A stretch of DNA of 64,000 bases from Acidimicrobiaceae bacterium (GTDB taxonomy: Bacteria > Actinomycetota > Acidimicrobiia > Acidimicrobiales > UBA8592): positions 1 through 64,000 of the forward strand of contig PAQG01000006.1 of the NCBI GenBank assembly GCA_002709645.1. The letters are read 5' to 3'. The translations under genes and the position numbers were made by a program. Positions within the stretch are counted from its first letter, which is position 1, and each line of letters starts with the position of its first letter. The notes below the pieces were generated by a model that saw only the letters and a list, made by a program, of their open reading frames with translations, was not told the origin of the DNA and searched no databases. This document shows, one piece after another, positions 19,394 to 29,463 of this stretch.

Positions 19394-20545
19394 ATGAGTA
19401 AACCAGAAGTAGCTATTGTAGGAATAGGAATCCACCCGTTTGGTCGAACTCCGGAACGAACCGGGCAGGAGCAAGGAGTTTACGCAGTTCGTAAAGCTTT
19501 GAAAGACGCAGGTGTTGAATGGTCTGACGTCCAATTTGCCTTTGGTGGAAGCCAAGCGGCTGGGGCTGCAGACACCATGGTATCAAAACTAGGGCTTACA
19601 GGCTTACAGTTCATTAATGTCGCCAACGGATGTGCGACTGGGGGGTCAGCTCTATTCTCGGCATATAACACGATCGCTTCAGGAGCCTTTGAATTAGGTT
19701 TAGCCGTGGGTTACGACAAGCATGAACGAGGTGCCTTTAGAGTGAACACTAGATCTTCCGGCCTAGGAGATTGGTATGGCAAACAAGGGCTCGCTTTGAC
19801 TACTCAATTCTTTGGAATGAAGATTAATCGATACATGCAAAATCACGAGATAAGCCATAACACTCTTGCGAAAGTTTCTGCAAAAGCTTTTCGAAACGCT
19901 GAACACAACCCTAACGCTTGGCGTCGCCAGCCAATAAGCGAAGACCAAATACTTGAATCTGACATGTTGAGCTATCCGCTCACAAAATTTATGTTCTGTT
20001 CGCCAGCTGAGGGAGGAGTGGCTCTCTTACTTGCTAGAGCTGACCAAGCACATAAATATACAGATACACCTGTCTATCTGAATGCCGCTGTGGTTAGGAG
20101 TAGGCGTTGGGGTTCCTTTGAAGTGATGGCCCCTTGGTTAGCTCTTGAAGATGGTGATGGACCGACAGTTGATACTTCCAAGGCTGCTTTTGAGATGGCT
20201 GGTATAGGTCCAGATGATATTGACTTAGCACAATTGCAGGACACAGAAGCTGGGGCAGAAATCATGCATATGGCTGAAAATGGGTTCTGTGAACATGGAG
20301 ATCAAGAACGAATCATTCAGCAAGGAGAAACAGAAATAGGTGGCCGATTCCCTGTCAATACAGATGGGGGATGTCTTGCTAACGGAGAACCAGTTGGAGC
20401 TTCTGGGCTACGCCAAGTCTACGAGAATGTCCTTCAACTACGGGGAGCAGCAGGGAAACGACAAGTTCCCAATGACCCCAAAGTGGCTTACACGCATGTC
20501 TATGGTGCGCCAGGTATAAGTGGAGTAACAATTCTTAGCAAGTAG
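19394..20545 (+). CDS. Thiolase family protein (lipid-transfer/SCP-x type)
   Basis: 'VAIVGIGIHPFGR', 'NVANGCATGGSALFSAYNTIASGAFELGLAVGYDKH', 'NTDGGCLANGEPVGASGLRQV'. Confidence 0.9.
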   Translation: MSKPEVAIVGIGIHPFGRTPERTGQEQGVYAVRKALKDAGVEWSDVQFAFGGSQAAGAADTMVSKLGLTGLQFINVANGCATGGSALFSAYNTIASGAFELGLAVGYDKHERGAFRVNTRSSGLGDWYGKQGLALTTQFFGMKINRYMQNHEISHNTLAKVSAKAFRNAEHNPNAWRRQPISEDQILESDMLSYPLTKFMFCSPAEGGVALLLARADQAHKYTDTPVYLNAAVVRSRRWGSFEVMAPWLALEDGDGPTVDTSKAAFEMAGIGPDDIDLAQLQDTEAGAEIMHMAENGFCEHGDQERIIQQGETEIGGRFPVNTDGGCLANGEPVGASGLRQVYENVLQLRGAAGKRQVPNDPKVAYTHVYGAPGISGVTILSK

Positions 20546-20566
20546 CTAATCCACTAGACAATTACA

Positions 20567-21781
20567 TTAGTCCCAAACAATAATAACTTTTTTGCGACCC
20601 CAGAGAAACGGAGGAGTAACCCGTTCAGTTGGTCCATCAAGTCGGAAATCATCTATCCGATTTAATAGCGTTTCTAGCGCTAATCTTCCCACAAGCCTAG
20701 CTAAATGAGCTCCTAAACAGAAATGCGCACCCCATCCAAAGGATAAATGGCGTTTTGATTCAAGGAGTGGCCGATCCACTCTAAAAATATCTGGATCAGG
20801 GAAAATCGATTCATCACGATTTGCTGAAGCATACAAAACCATCACTTTTGAGTCTTTCGGAATCTCAACTCGGTGGTAATCAACCGATAGGTTATTGGTC
20901 TTGCAGAGTCCAAGTACAGGAGCGTCATATCGTAAGCTTTCCTCAATCGCATTTGGAACCAATGCCATGTTTGCTCGGAGAAGATCCATTTGGTCCGGAT
21001 TAAGTAACAAACGCCAGACAACATTAGTGATGAGAGAGGTAGTAGTTTCATGCCCTGCTACAAGTAATTGACCAATCATGCTAGCTACTTCACTATCTGG
21101 CATAAAAGTTCCATCTTCAAGAGGGTGACAAGATAGATGACTGATTAAGCCTTCTCGAACAACTGTGCCAACAGGATCTTTGCCATCTGGAAGATGTGCT
21201 TCTTCCATCGCTTTACGCCGTTTTTGAACTTGGTCAGTCGTGTAAGCTACTACAGCCTTACGTGCCTGTTTAGACCTCTCAGGATAGGTCATTCCAAGCG
21301 TGAGTTCATCAGCCCAGGTTTTAAAATCTCCAGAATCCTCATCACTTATACCCATTATTTCTGTAAATGCTTTAACTGGTAAAGGCAAAGCATAGTTGTC
21401 GTGCAATTCAACTTTTCGTTGATTATAAAAGCCATCTATCAGTTGATCAGCCAGAGCCTGAATAGCAGCTTCTGATTTAGCAATAGTTCGAGGAAGGAAT
21501 TCACTTCTAAGAAAGCGGCGCCTTATCTGATGATCAGGTGGATCATACCGCTGTAAATCACCAACATTTCTGTCATAAGAAACTCCTGGTCCAAACCGGT
21601 TAGACCATGCCTCTTGATCTACAAGAACAGATTGGACATCTTCGTATCGCGAAAATGAGTAAACGGGATTCTCTAGGCCCAGATGATGATGGACCGGGCA
21701 TTCTTTCCTTAAGTTGGAATATGCAGGGATTGGATCGTCAATTACCTCTGTCCCGACCGGGTCATAATTGGCATGGTCCAC
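20567..21781 (-). CDS. Cytochrome P450
   Basis: 'VAGHETTTSLI', 'ESLRYDAPVLG', 'LSFGWGAHFCLGAHLARL' heme-Cys motif. Confidence 0.95.
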   Translation of the reverse strand: MDHANYDPVGTEVIDDPIPAYSNLRKECPVHHHLGLENPVYSFSRYEDVQSVLVDQEAWSNRFGPGVSYDRNVGDLQRYDPPDHQIRRRFLRSEFLPRTIAKSEAAIQALADQLIDGFYNQRKVELHDNYALPLPVKAFTEIMGISDEDSGDFKTWADELTLGMTYPERSKQARKAVVAYTTDQVQKRRKAMEEAHLPDGKDPVGTVVREGLISHLSCHPLEDGTFMPDSEVASMIGQLLVAGHETTTSLITNVVWRLLLNPDQMDLLRANMALVPNAIEESLRYDAPVLGLCKTNNLSVDYHRVEIPKDSKVMVLYASANRDESIFPDPDIFRVDRPLLESKRHLSFGWGAHFCLGAHLARLVGRLALETLLNRIDDFRLDGPTERVTPPFLWGRKKVIIVWD

Positions 21782-21798
21782 AGTAGCTCCGACTCAAA

Positions 21799-22242
21799 TT
21801 AGTTCTTTGAAGATTTCCATTCGAACCGTCCTCCCATACCCATGCCCTTTAAGATCACTGCCTTTGAAGGCGCAATGGATATAAAGCCAGTTCCTGGAGA
21901 ATCTGATGGGCCACCAGGTGCGAATGCATTCAAATCATAATCGAACACACCATCCCAGAGGCGTTCTTTGGTTTCAAGATCTGTGAAGATTGCTGCTTGC
22001 CCCCAGATGATTAAACTATCAAAATCTGTTTCTGGGCTTACCTGCCAATGACATGAAACAAGAGGGGATATTTTAATATTTTTTGCTTTTACCGAATCCT
22101 CACCCACCATGATCCACAGTGTCTCTCCCTCCCAACAAGGATGGACAGGTGTCACATATGGGGTTCCTGAAGAACTGACCGTTGCGATATGCGCCCACTC
22201 ACCAAGGTTTTTCGATGCTTCGATAATTTCCCCAAGATCCAT
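21799..22242 (-). CDS. Pyridoxamine 5'-phosphate oxidase-like (split-barrel flavin/F420) protein
   Basis: 'WAHIATVSSSGTPYVTPVHPCWEGETLWIMVGEDSVKAKNIKISP'. Confidence 0.85.
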   Translation of the reverse strand: MDLGEIIEASKNLGEWAHIATVSSSGTPYVTPVHPCWEGETLWIMVGEDSVKAKNIKISPLVSCHWQVSPETDFDSLIIWGQAAIFTDLETKERLWDGVFDYDLNAFAPGGPSDSPGTGFISIAPSKAVILKGMGMGGRFEWKSSKN

Positions 22243-22282
22243 GCACAGACAATAGCCATAATTTAAGACTTTGCCTAAAGGG

Positions 22283-23755
22283 TTAGCTTTTTATAACAAA
22301 TTCCCCATTGGGTTTGAAGAACATGTCTTTACCAATGAATTCCTCTTCAAGCATATTTTCAATAAGCGAAAAATCTACTGAAGATGTAAGTGCTCGTCTT
22401 CCATCAGCCATTATCGCAGTGATTAATGCTTTCTCTGGACCTTCTCGCCCATGCAGCACTGTATATGCCTCTATAACTGAATCGCCAGATGGGCTTTCGT
22501 CCACTGCTCTAGTTGGGTGTGCGTCAATTTCATTTTGCAGATCTTCGCGGCGGAAGTCTATTTCAGGCGGCTCATTTCCATAGACTGCGCAAGCATGTTT
22601 CGTCGCATAACCACCATTTGCGTGAACAAAGCCCATTTTCCCTGTAGTTCTCACTGCATCAACGGTGCTTGCGATGGCATGGATAACATAACTGTTCATT
22701 GGCCCACCAAAAAATGACAAGCCGCCCGTTGTCGTCACTTCACGATCTGAAGAGATCCCAAGTTCTTGCATAGTTATTTGCACAACTGATGGGAAGCAAG
22801 AGTAAAGGTCCATTGGGCCTATGTCGTCAATAGTTACTCCAGCCAATTCAAGGCAGCGGTTTCCGGTAAGGCGTATTGCAGGTGACTCAAAGAAATTATC
22901 TCTTTCTGAAAAGAAGTACGAAGCATGGCCATCTGTAGCCGAGTGTGGAAATACCCACCGGTCAGGATTTATCCCCAAAGCCTTAGCTTTCCCAACTGAA
23001 CAAATGATTATCGCTCCGCCAAAATCAACAAAGGAATTTGCATTCATCGCTTTGGTATATGGGTATCCGACCATTCGGTTTGAGGGACTTGCTTCCATTA
23101 TCTCCTCTGCAGACATAGGTGTTTGAACCCAGGCATATCGGTTTGCTACGGCTACTTGATTCAGCCCTGCCCATAATGAAGAGACCCTCTGGCGATGTTC
23201 TCTATGAGTCTCTTTTCTGTGAGCACGAATAGTTGATTCAAATAACGCATATACCTGTGTAGGCATAAGGAATCCGTTGTCTCGCTCATGTTGCGAAGAC
23301 ATAGAAACGTTCGCACCAAATTTTGCTGCAGGTTGGAGATCTGTTCCTGTCTTTTTGAGATCCTGTCCTATTCCCCGTAACTTGTTTTTACTATAAACGG
23401 CTTCGCCGCCTACAACCACAGCAACTTCCATTTCTCCTGACGCTATTCTTTCACAAGAGTCGCTTACGCTAGCTTGAGGCATATTCCCACCCATAGCACT
23501 TAAGAGAGTTTTTGCATTAGGTGAACCAACTGCATCTGCAACCAACCGGCCTGGATCGGGGTAACTCCACATTCCTCCTATGACCAACACCCGGTCGATA
23601 CAGGTTAATAACTTAGAGGAATTCGCATCATCAGCAGCAACCCGTAACGCTTGTTCCATGAGCAAGTATTGCTCCTGTGCTTCTGACACTTCAGATAGTT
23701 GCTGCTTATGTTGCCCTACCCCAACAATTATTGGCGTACGGTCGTCTAAAGCCAT
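22283..23755 (-). CDS. Thiolase-like acetyl-CoA acetyltransferase family protein
   Basis: 'DRTPIIVGVGQHKQ', 'LELAGVTIDDIGPMDLYSCFPSVVQI', 'VTTTGGLSFFGGPMNSYVIHAIA', 'VHANGGYATKHA'; Met at 23755 chosen. Confidence 0.87.
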   Translation of the reverse strand: MALDDRTPIIVGVGQHKQQLSEVSEAQEQYLLMEQALRVAADDANSSKLLTCIDRVLVIGGMWSYPDPGRLVADAVGSPNAKTLLSAMGGNMPQASVSDSCERIASGEMEVAVVVGGEAVYSKNKLRGIGQDLKKTGTDLQPAAKFGANVSMSSQHERDNGFLMPTQVYALFESTIRAHRKETHREHRQRVSSLWAGLNQVAVANRYAWVQTPMSAEEIMEASPSNRMVGYPYTKAMNANSFVDFGGAIIICSVGKAKALGINPDRWVFPHSATDGHASYFFSERDNFFESPAIRLTGNRCLELAGVTIDDIGPMDLYSCFPSVVQITMQELGISSDREVTTTGGLSFFGGPMNSYVIHAIASTVDAVRTTGKMGFVHANGGYATKHACAVYGNEPPEIDFRREDLQNEIDAHPTRAVDESPSGDSVIEAYTVLHGREGPEKALITAIMADGRRALTSSVDFSLIENMLEEEFIGKDMFFKPNGEFVIKS

Positions 23756-23756
23756 T

Positions 23757-24779
23757 TCATCCAACCAAATCGTGAACGAAATGAACAAGTTCCATACCAC
23801 CAGAGATAAGCATGGTATCTACCACTGATTCTTCCCACATTGATAACTCATCTTTAATCTTGTCCGGAGGCCCTATCAAAGAAATAGCTTCTACCATTTC
23901 CGTTGGTACAGAAGCTATGGCATCTTTCTTATTACCTGCTAGGTACAGTTCTTGAATTTTTTCGCAATCCTCTTCAAAGCCCATTCGAGCGAAAACGTCA
24001 TAATGAAAGTTCTGTCCTTTTGCACCCATCCCACCGGCATATAAAGCAATCATTGGCCTCAGCAAGTCTGCGCAGGAATCAACATCTTCTCCAGGGATAA
24101 CAGTTACTGTGCAAGCAATTTCAAAATCGCCCCACCCATGGCGGTCTGCAGCATCAAATCCCGCCTGCAAAGCATTCTTATAGAAATCATTATCTTTGGG
24201 AGCGAAAAACAAAGGAAGCCAGCCATCACAGATTTCGGCTGACAAAGCAACATTCTTAGGGCCTTCAGCAGCCAAATAAATTGGAATCTCATTCCTAAGC
24301 GGATGAACTGTTGATTTCAGAGGCTTTCCAAGTCCAGTGCCTTCAGGAAAAGGCATCGAATAATGCTTTCCAGAGAACTCTACTGGCTCTTTTCGGGCAA
24401 CAATTGAACGAACTATCTCTACAAATTCTCGTGTTCGTTCAAGTGGGCGCGGATAGGGCTCTCCATACCATCCTTCAACAACTTGAGGTCCAGAAGCACC
24501 TAAACCAAGAATGAACCTTCCTCCGCTCAAATGATCCATGGTGATGGCTGCCATTGCCGTTGCTGCAGGAGTTCGAGCTGACATCTGCATGATCGCTGTT
24601 CCAAGTTTCACATTTTCTGTGTTCGCCCCCCACCAAGCTAAAGGACTAAGAGCATCTGAGCCATAGGCTTCTGCTGTCCATATATGTTCAAATCCGAGCT
24701 TGTCACACTCCGCAATGACATTTTCAACACCTTCTGGTGGGCCCGAACTCCAATAACCAGTGTTATAACCAAGTTTCAT
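23757..24779 (-). CDS. LLM-class F420/FMN-dependent oxidoreductase (1)
   Basis: 'MKLGYNTGYW...CDKLGFEHIWTAEAYGSDALSPLAW', 'LSGGRFILGLGASGPQVVEGWYGEPY'. Confidence 0.92.
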   Translation of the reverse strand: MKLGYNTGYWSSGPPEGVENVIAECDKLGFEHIWTAEAYGSDALSPLAWWGANTENVKLGTAIMQMSARTPAATAMAAITMDHLSGGRFILGLGASGPQVVEGWYGEPYPRPLERTREFVEIVRSIVARKEPVEFSGKHYSMPFPEGTGLGKPLKSTVHPLRNEIPIYLAAEGPKNVALSAEICDGWLPLFFAPKDNDFYKNALQAGFDAADRHGWGDFEIACTVTVIPGEDVDSCADLLRPMIALYAGGMGAKGQNFHYDVFARMGFEEDCEKIQELYLAGNKKDAIASVPTEMVEAISLIGPPDKIKDELSMWEESVVDTMLISGGMELVHFVHDLVG

Positions 24780-24909
24780 AGCTACCTCCTAATACCCAAT
24801 AGCAAATATAGCTTCGACAATTGATCTTAAAGCTTTCTTAGACTATCAAGGTCCACGATAGGCAAAATAATTTTATTCCTGCTAAACCATCATTAACGAG
24901 GAGAAACCT

Positions 24910-25389
24910 ATGTCCGCTACCAATGAACCCTATTCCGAAATTGCTATGCTCGTCCATAAATACGCAGATGCAGTCGTCCATAGAAATGGGGAGCAGTGGT
25001 CATCCACGTGGGCTGAGGATGCTGTTTGGGACCTTGGAGGAGGCAGACTCGTGGAAGGCCTAGATGCAATAAAGCATCTCTGGTATGGGGCAATGAAAGG
25101 ATTTGAAGCAACCATTCAGACTGTTCTAAATGGCGGTGTTGATATTGATCCCTCAGGAAATGCTGCGAGCGGAAGATGGTATATTCAAGAACAAGTTGTG
25201 CGTGCAAATGGTGATCGAGGAATTCTCCTTGCACATTACGATGACGAATACGTTCTAACAACCGAGGGTTGGAAATTCAGCCGCCGATTCCTACAACCAC
25301 ATTATTCAGGGCCTTACGATCTATCAGGAGAGTTCCAATGTTCAGCAGAGAAACTGCGTGAACGAAATATAGAAGGAGTAGATGTATGA
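24910..25389 (+). CDS. SnoaL/NTF2-like protein
   Basis: 'HKYADAVVHRNGEQWSSTWAEDAVWDLGGGRLVEGLDAIKHLW', 'GWKFSRRFLQPHY'. Confidence 0.87.
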   Translation: MSATNEPYSEIAMLVHKYADAVVHRNGEQWSSTWAEDAVWDLGGGRLVEGLDAIKHLWYGAMKGFEATIQTVLNGGVDIDPSGNAASGRWYIQEQVVRANGDRGILLAHYDDEYVLTTEGWKFSRRFLQPHYSGPYDLSGEFQCSAEKLRERNIEGVDV

Positions 25390-26414
25390 AAGTAGATGGC
25401 GGATTAGGAATGGGATCTACAAAAATCAGTGATATTGCGCGTGAAGCTAAATCACAAGAAGAACGAGGGTACGACGGTATCTGGACAGCTGAAACAAGTC
25501 ACGACCCGTTTCTCCCTTTAACCATTGCAGCAGAGCACACAGAAAAAATTGAACTGGGGACTTCCATCGCAGTTGCTTTTGCCAGAAATCCTATGATTCT
25601 CGCAAATATTGGTTGGGATCTACAAGCAATGAGTAATGGGAGATTCAATCTTGGTCTAGGAAGCCAAATTAAACCCCACATTACGAAACGTTTTAGTATG
25701 GAGTGGTCAAAACCTGCTGCTCGCATGCGAGAGATGATCTCAGCGACTCGAGCAATATGGGATTCGTGGTTAACTGGTGAAAGACTAAATTTCCGCGGAG
25801 ATTTTTACACACATACTCTGATGACTCCGTTCTTTATCCCAAATAAAGAAGAGCTAGGGGATTTTGGACCACCAAAAATTTATTTAGCTGCAGTTGGTGA
25901 ACTCATGACACAAGTAGCTGGTGAAGTATGCGATGGCATTATCTGTCATGGCTTCACCACTGAAAAGTACCTGCGCGAAGTCACAATTCCCAATATTGTC
26001 AAAGGAAGAGAAAAGGTTGGGAAATCTCTTGATGATTTCTCTATCTCAGGACCATTCTTTGTCGTCACAGGTCAGAATGAAGAACAAATGCAACAAGCCG
26101 CAGCTGCTACCCGCCAACAGATTGCTTTCTATGGATCAACTCCTGCTTACCGTGGAGTACTTGAATTGCATGGTTGGGGAGGGCTCCAAGAAGAACTTAA
26201 CCAACTCTCGAAACAGGGGGATTGGGTAAAAATGGGAACACTTATTGATGATGAGATCCTGAATACTTTTGCTGTCGTTGGTGAACCTAACAAGATTGCT
26301 CCTGAACTTGGGAAAAGGTTTGGCGATGTCATCGACCGATTAAGTTTCTACGCCCCAGGGCAATCCGAACCTGAACAATGGCGGCAAGTTATGGAAGACC
26401 TAAAAAGTATCTAA
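25386..26414 (+). CDS. LLM-class F420-dependent oxidoreductase (2)
   Basis: 'EERGYDGIWTAETSHDPFLPLTIAAEHTEKIELGTSIAVAFARNPMILANIGWDLQAMSNGRFNLGLGSQIKPHI'. Confidence 0.92.
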   Translation: MKVDGGLGMGSTKISDIAREAKSQEERGYDGIWTAETSHDPFLPLTIAAEHTEKIELGTSIAVAFARNPMILANIGWDLQAMSNGRFNLGLGSQIKPHITKRFSMEWSKPAARMREMISATRAIWDSWLTGERLNFRGDFYTHTLMTPFFIPNKEELGDFGPPKIYLAAVGELMTQVAGEVCDGIICHGFTTEKYLREVTIPNIVKGREKVGKSLDDFSISGPFFVVTGQNEEQMQQAAAATRQQIAFYGSTPAYRGVLELHGWGGLQEELNQLSKQGDWVKMGTLIDDEILNTFAVVGEPNKIAPELGKRFGDVIDRLSFYAPGQSEPEQWRQVMEDLKSI

Positions 26415-26443
26415 CGTTCATAGTTGTAGGACTGCTTCATATT

Positions 26444-27517
26444 ATGATCCCATCAACTATCAATGAAATCTCAACCAAATGGCTTAATCAAGTCCTTCCA
26501 GCAGAATTTGGGGAGATCGCTGATTTTTCATGGGCTGACATAGGTGAGGGAGTTGGGATCCTAGGCGAAGTAAGCCGTCTTCATCTCACTTACGCACCAA
26601 ATAATATAGGTCCGAAGACAATGGTGGCGAAATTCCAGTCCCAAGCACCTGAGAACATTCTCCTCTGTCAAACAATGGGTTATTACGCTCGTGAAGTGAA
26701 TTTCTATAAGAAGGGAAGAAAGAAATTTCCCGTTCACGCACCAGAATGTTATTTCTCAGAAATTGATATTAAAGGTGTTCCTTTCTCAATTCTGATTGAA
26801 GAGATCTTAAATACAACTGTAATGGATCAGATAACGGGAGCTGATGTAGAAAAAACTGCTTCAGTTTTTTCACTATTAGCAAAGCTTCATGCACATTATT
26901 GGGAGACAGACGAATTATATGAACTTGATTGGCTTCCTCCGATGAATAACCCCATGTATAAACAATCCCAAGATTTAGCAAAAAACCTATTCCCGAATTT
27001 TAAAGCTACTTGGTCTGGAAAACTTGATGCCGACATACTTGACGCTGTTGAAAATTTCATTCCAAGATACCCTGATTTTTTAGATTGGGCAGTTGCACAA
27101 GGTAACCAAACCTTTACTCACAACGATGCTAGATGCGAAAATTACCTCATCAGCCCTGATGGGTCTATAACCATAATTGACTTCCAATACTGCACTCGAT
27201 TTTGGGGGGCATGGGATATTTCGAACTGGTTAAGTGCCTCTCTAGAAATTGAAGACAGAAGAAAAAACGAAGTAGAGCTCGTAAATCACTATCATCAGGG
27301 ATTAATCTCCAACGGTATAAATGATTACACAATAGATGAGTGTTGGGCTGATATAAAAGCAAGCCTGATGGTCCAAACCTACAATCAAGTAATTGATAGT
27401 GACCTTGATTATGCAAACGACCGGGGGAAGCAGCTTTTAGATAAATGCATAACAAGAACATTTACTGCTGCTACTGACTATGAACTTGCATCATTCATTG
27501 AAGGGATAGATTTCTAA
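26444..27517 (+). CDS. Aminoglycoside phosphotransferase/EcKinase-like protein
   Basis: 'QTFTHNDARCENYLI...TIIDFQYCTRFWGAWDISNWL' kinase catalytic motifs; Met at 26444 preferred over 26378, which overlaps the upstream gene. Confidence 0.85.
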   Translation: MIPSTINEISTKWLNQVLPAEFGEIADFSWADIGEGVGILGEVSRLHLTYAPNNIGPKTMVAKFQSQAPENILLCQTMGYYAREVNFYKKGRKKFPVHAPECYFSEIDIKGVPFSILIEEILNTTVMDQITGADVEKTASVFSLLAKLHAHYWETDELYELDWLPPMNNPMYKQSQDLAKNLFPNFKATWSGKLDADILDAVENFIPRYPDFLDWAVAQGNQTFTHNDARCENYLISPDGSITIIDFQYCTRFWGAWDISNWLSASLEIEDRRKNEVELVNHYHQGLISNGINDYTIDECWADIKASLMVQTYNQVIDSDLDYANDRGKQLLDKCITRTFTAATDYELASFIEGIDF

Positions 27518-28317
27518 TGACGAGGATTGTGTTAACAAATGACGACGGCGTTTTTTCACCTGGCCTGCACGCCCTTGCAATAGCCCTTACTAAGGAAGGC
27601 CATGACATTACTGTGGCTGCACCATCAAGTGAAAGATCAGGTTGGGGAGCGGGAGTTGGGACTCTTGACAATGGTGCAGAGTTTGAAATCCAACAATACA
27701 AGATTCCTTCAGCACCCGATATTGAGGCGTGGGGCATTGATGGCCCCCCAGCATTTTGCGTTTTAACCGCAATGCTGGGAACCTTCGGCAAGCCACCGGA
27801 GCTCGTTATTTCAGGAAGTAATGATGGAGCAAATTGTGGGCGTGGAATCCTTCACTCGGGAACGGTCGGAGCTGCAATGATCGCACAAAACTTTGGTATC
27901 TCTGGAATCGCGATTAGTCAAAAAAGGACAGAGAACCAAATGCTTTGGGAAACAAGCGGTCTTGTCGCAACAGCTGCTACTACTTGGATAATGAAAGCTC
28001 CACGAAAAACAGTTCTGAACATAAACGTTCCGAACAAACCCATTGCACAGATCCGCGGTGTCAAGTGGGGAAGAATCGCTGCTTTTGGAACAACAAAAAC
28101 ATCTCTAGAGGGAACTATCCCTGGAAAACTACGGATCGTTGTATCCCCTCGGGATGTTGAACTCAAACAAGATACAGATACAGCCCTCGTAGATGAAGAC
28201 TACATAGCGGTAACTGGCTTGACAGGGTTCCGCTCAGAAGTAGATTCTAGCGATGACGCTCCAGCAAAGATAGAAGCTTTCATCCGATCTAAAAACGGAA
28301 TTGGAGAGATTACATGA
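27517..28317 (+). CDS. 5'/3'-nucleotidase SurE family (paralogue 2)
   Basis: 'IVLTNDDGVFSPGLHALAIAL', 'VISGSNDGANCGRGILHSGTVGAAMIAQNFGISGIAIS'. Confidence 0.9.
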   Translation: MTRIVLTNDDGVFSPGLHALAIALTKEGHDITVAAPSSERSGWGAGVGTLDNGAEFEIQQYKIPSAPDIEAWGIDGPPAFCVLTAMLGTFGKPPELVISGSNDGANCGRGILHSGTVGAAMIAQNFGISGIAISQKRTENQMLWETSGLVATAATTWIMKAPRKTVLNINVPNKPIAQIRGVKWGRIAAFGTTKTSLEGTIPGKLRIVVSPRDVELKQDTDTALVDEDYIAVTGLTGFRSEVDSSDDAPAKIEAFIRSKNGIGEIT

Positions 28318-29462
28318 AGCGAACGATATTTGAAGAAGATCACCAATTATTCAGAGAGACGTTCAGACAATTTGTTGAGAAGGAAATGGTTCCACACAAT
28401 AACTTTTGGGAACAAGAAGGAATAGTAAGCAGAGAAATTTTTGAAAAAGCCGGCGAACACGGTTTTCTAGGAATTGATCTCCCTGAGGAATACGGTGGAG
28501 GTGGGATCAACGATTATCGTTTTAATCAAATAATGGGTGAAGAATTTGATCTTGCTGGGGTTGCTGCCGCTGGTTCAGGTCTCGGACTTCATAACGATAT
28601 TTGCCTTCCATATTTCAAGGAATATTGCACTACCGAACAAAAAGAACGATGGATGCATGGTCTAACAAATGGTTCGCTTATCACTGCTATTGCTATGAGC
28701 GAACCAGGTACTGGTTCTGACTTAGCGTCAATAGCAACGACAGCGGTTAAAGACGGTGAATCATATTTACTTAACGGAGCAAAAACATTTATCTCAAATG
28801 GAATCAACAGCGACCTTGTTATCGTCGCCGCGAAAACTGACCTAGATGCCCGTCATCGAGGAATTTCACTTTTTGTAGTTGAGCGAGGAATGGAAGGTTT
28901 CGAGCGAGGCAGAAATTTAGAAAAAATAGGAAGGCATAGCCAAGATACTGCCGAACTCTTTTTCACGGACGTCCGAGTTCCGTCAGCGAATTTGCTCGGC
29001 GAAGAGAACCAAGGCTTCTACTACATGATGTTTAACCTTCCGCAAGAAAGACTCAACATAGCTGTTTCTGCCGTCGCAGGAACTCAGTACGCCTTCAATC
29101 TCACACTCGAATACGTTAAAGAACGACAGGCATTCGGGCAACCAATTGGGAGTTTCCAAAACAGCAGATTCAAGATGGCAGAAATTGCAACCGAACTAGA
29201 ATTTGCATGGGCTTTCGTGGATAAATGTTCTCTAGCACTAAACAATGGAGAGTTAACCGCTGAAGAAGCAGCGATGGCGAAATGGTGGACGACTGAACTC
29301 CAGAAAAGAGCAGTTGATCAATGTCTGCAACTTCACGGAGGGTATGGATACATGGACGAATACCCAATTTCACGCCTATGGAGAGATGGACGTGTGCAAA
29401 GTATCTACGGCGGGACTACGGAGATTATGAAAGAAATAGTTGGGCGAAATCTAGGGCTTTAA
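28314..29462 (+). CDS. Acyl-CoA dehydrogenase (1)
   Basis: 'AIAMSEPGTGSDLASIATTA', 'ERQAFGQPIGSFQNSRFKMAEI', 'LHGGYGYMDEYPISRLWRDGRVQSIYGGTTEIMKEIV'. Confidence 0.95.
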   Translation: MKRTIFEEDHQLFRETFRQFVEKEMVPHNNFWEQEGIVSREIFEKAGEHGFLGIDLPEEYGGGGINDYRFNQIMGEEFDLAGVAAAGSGLGLHNDICLPYFKEYCTTEQKERWMHGLTNGSLITAIAMSEPGTGSDLASIATTAVKDGESYLLNGAKTFISNGINSDLVIVAAKTDLDARHRGISLFVVERGMEGFERGRNLEKIGRHSQDTAELFFTDVRVPSANLLGEENQGFYYMMFNLPQERLNIAVSAVAGTQYAFNLTLEYVKERQAFGQPIGSFQNSRFKMAEIATELEFAWAFVDKCSLALNNGELTAEEAAMAKWWTTELQKRAVDQCLQLHGGYGYMDEYPISRLWRDGRVQSIYGGTTEIMKEIVGRNLGL

Positions 29463-29463
29463 C

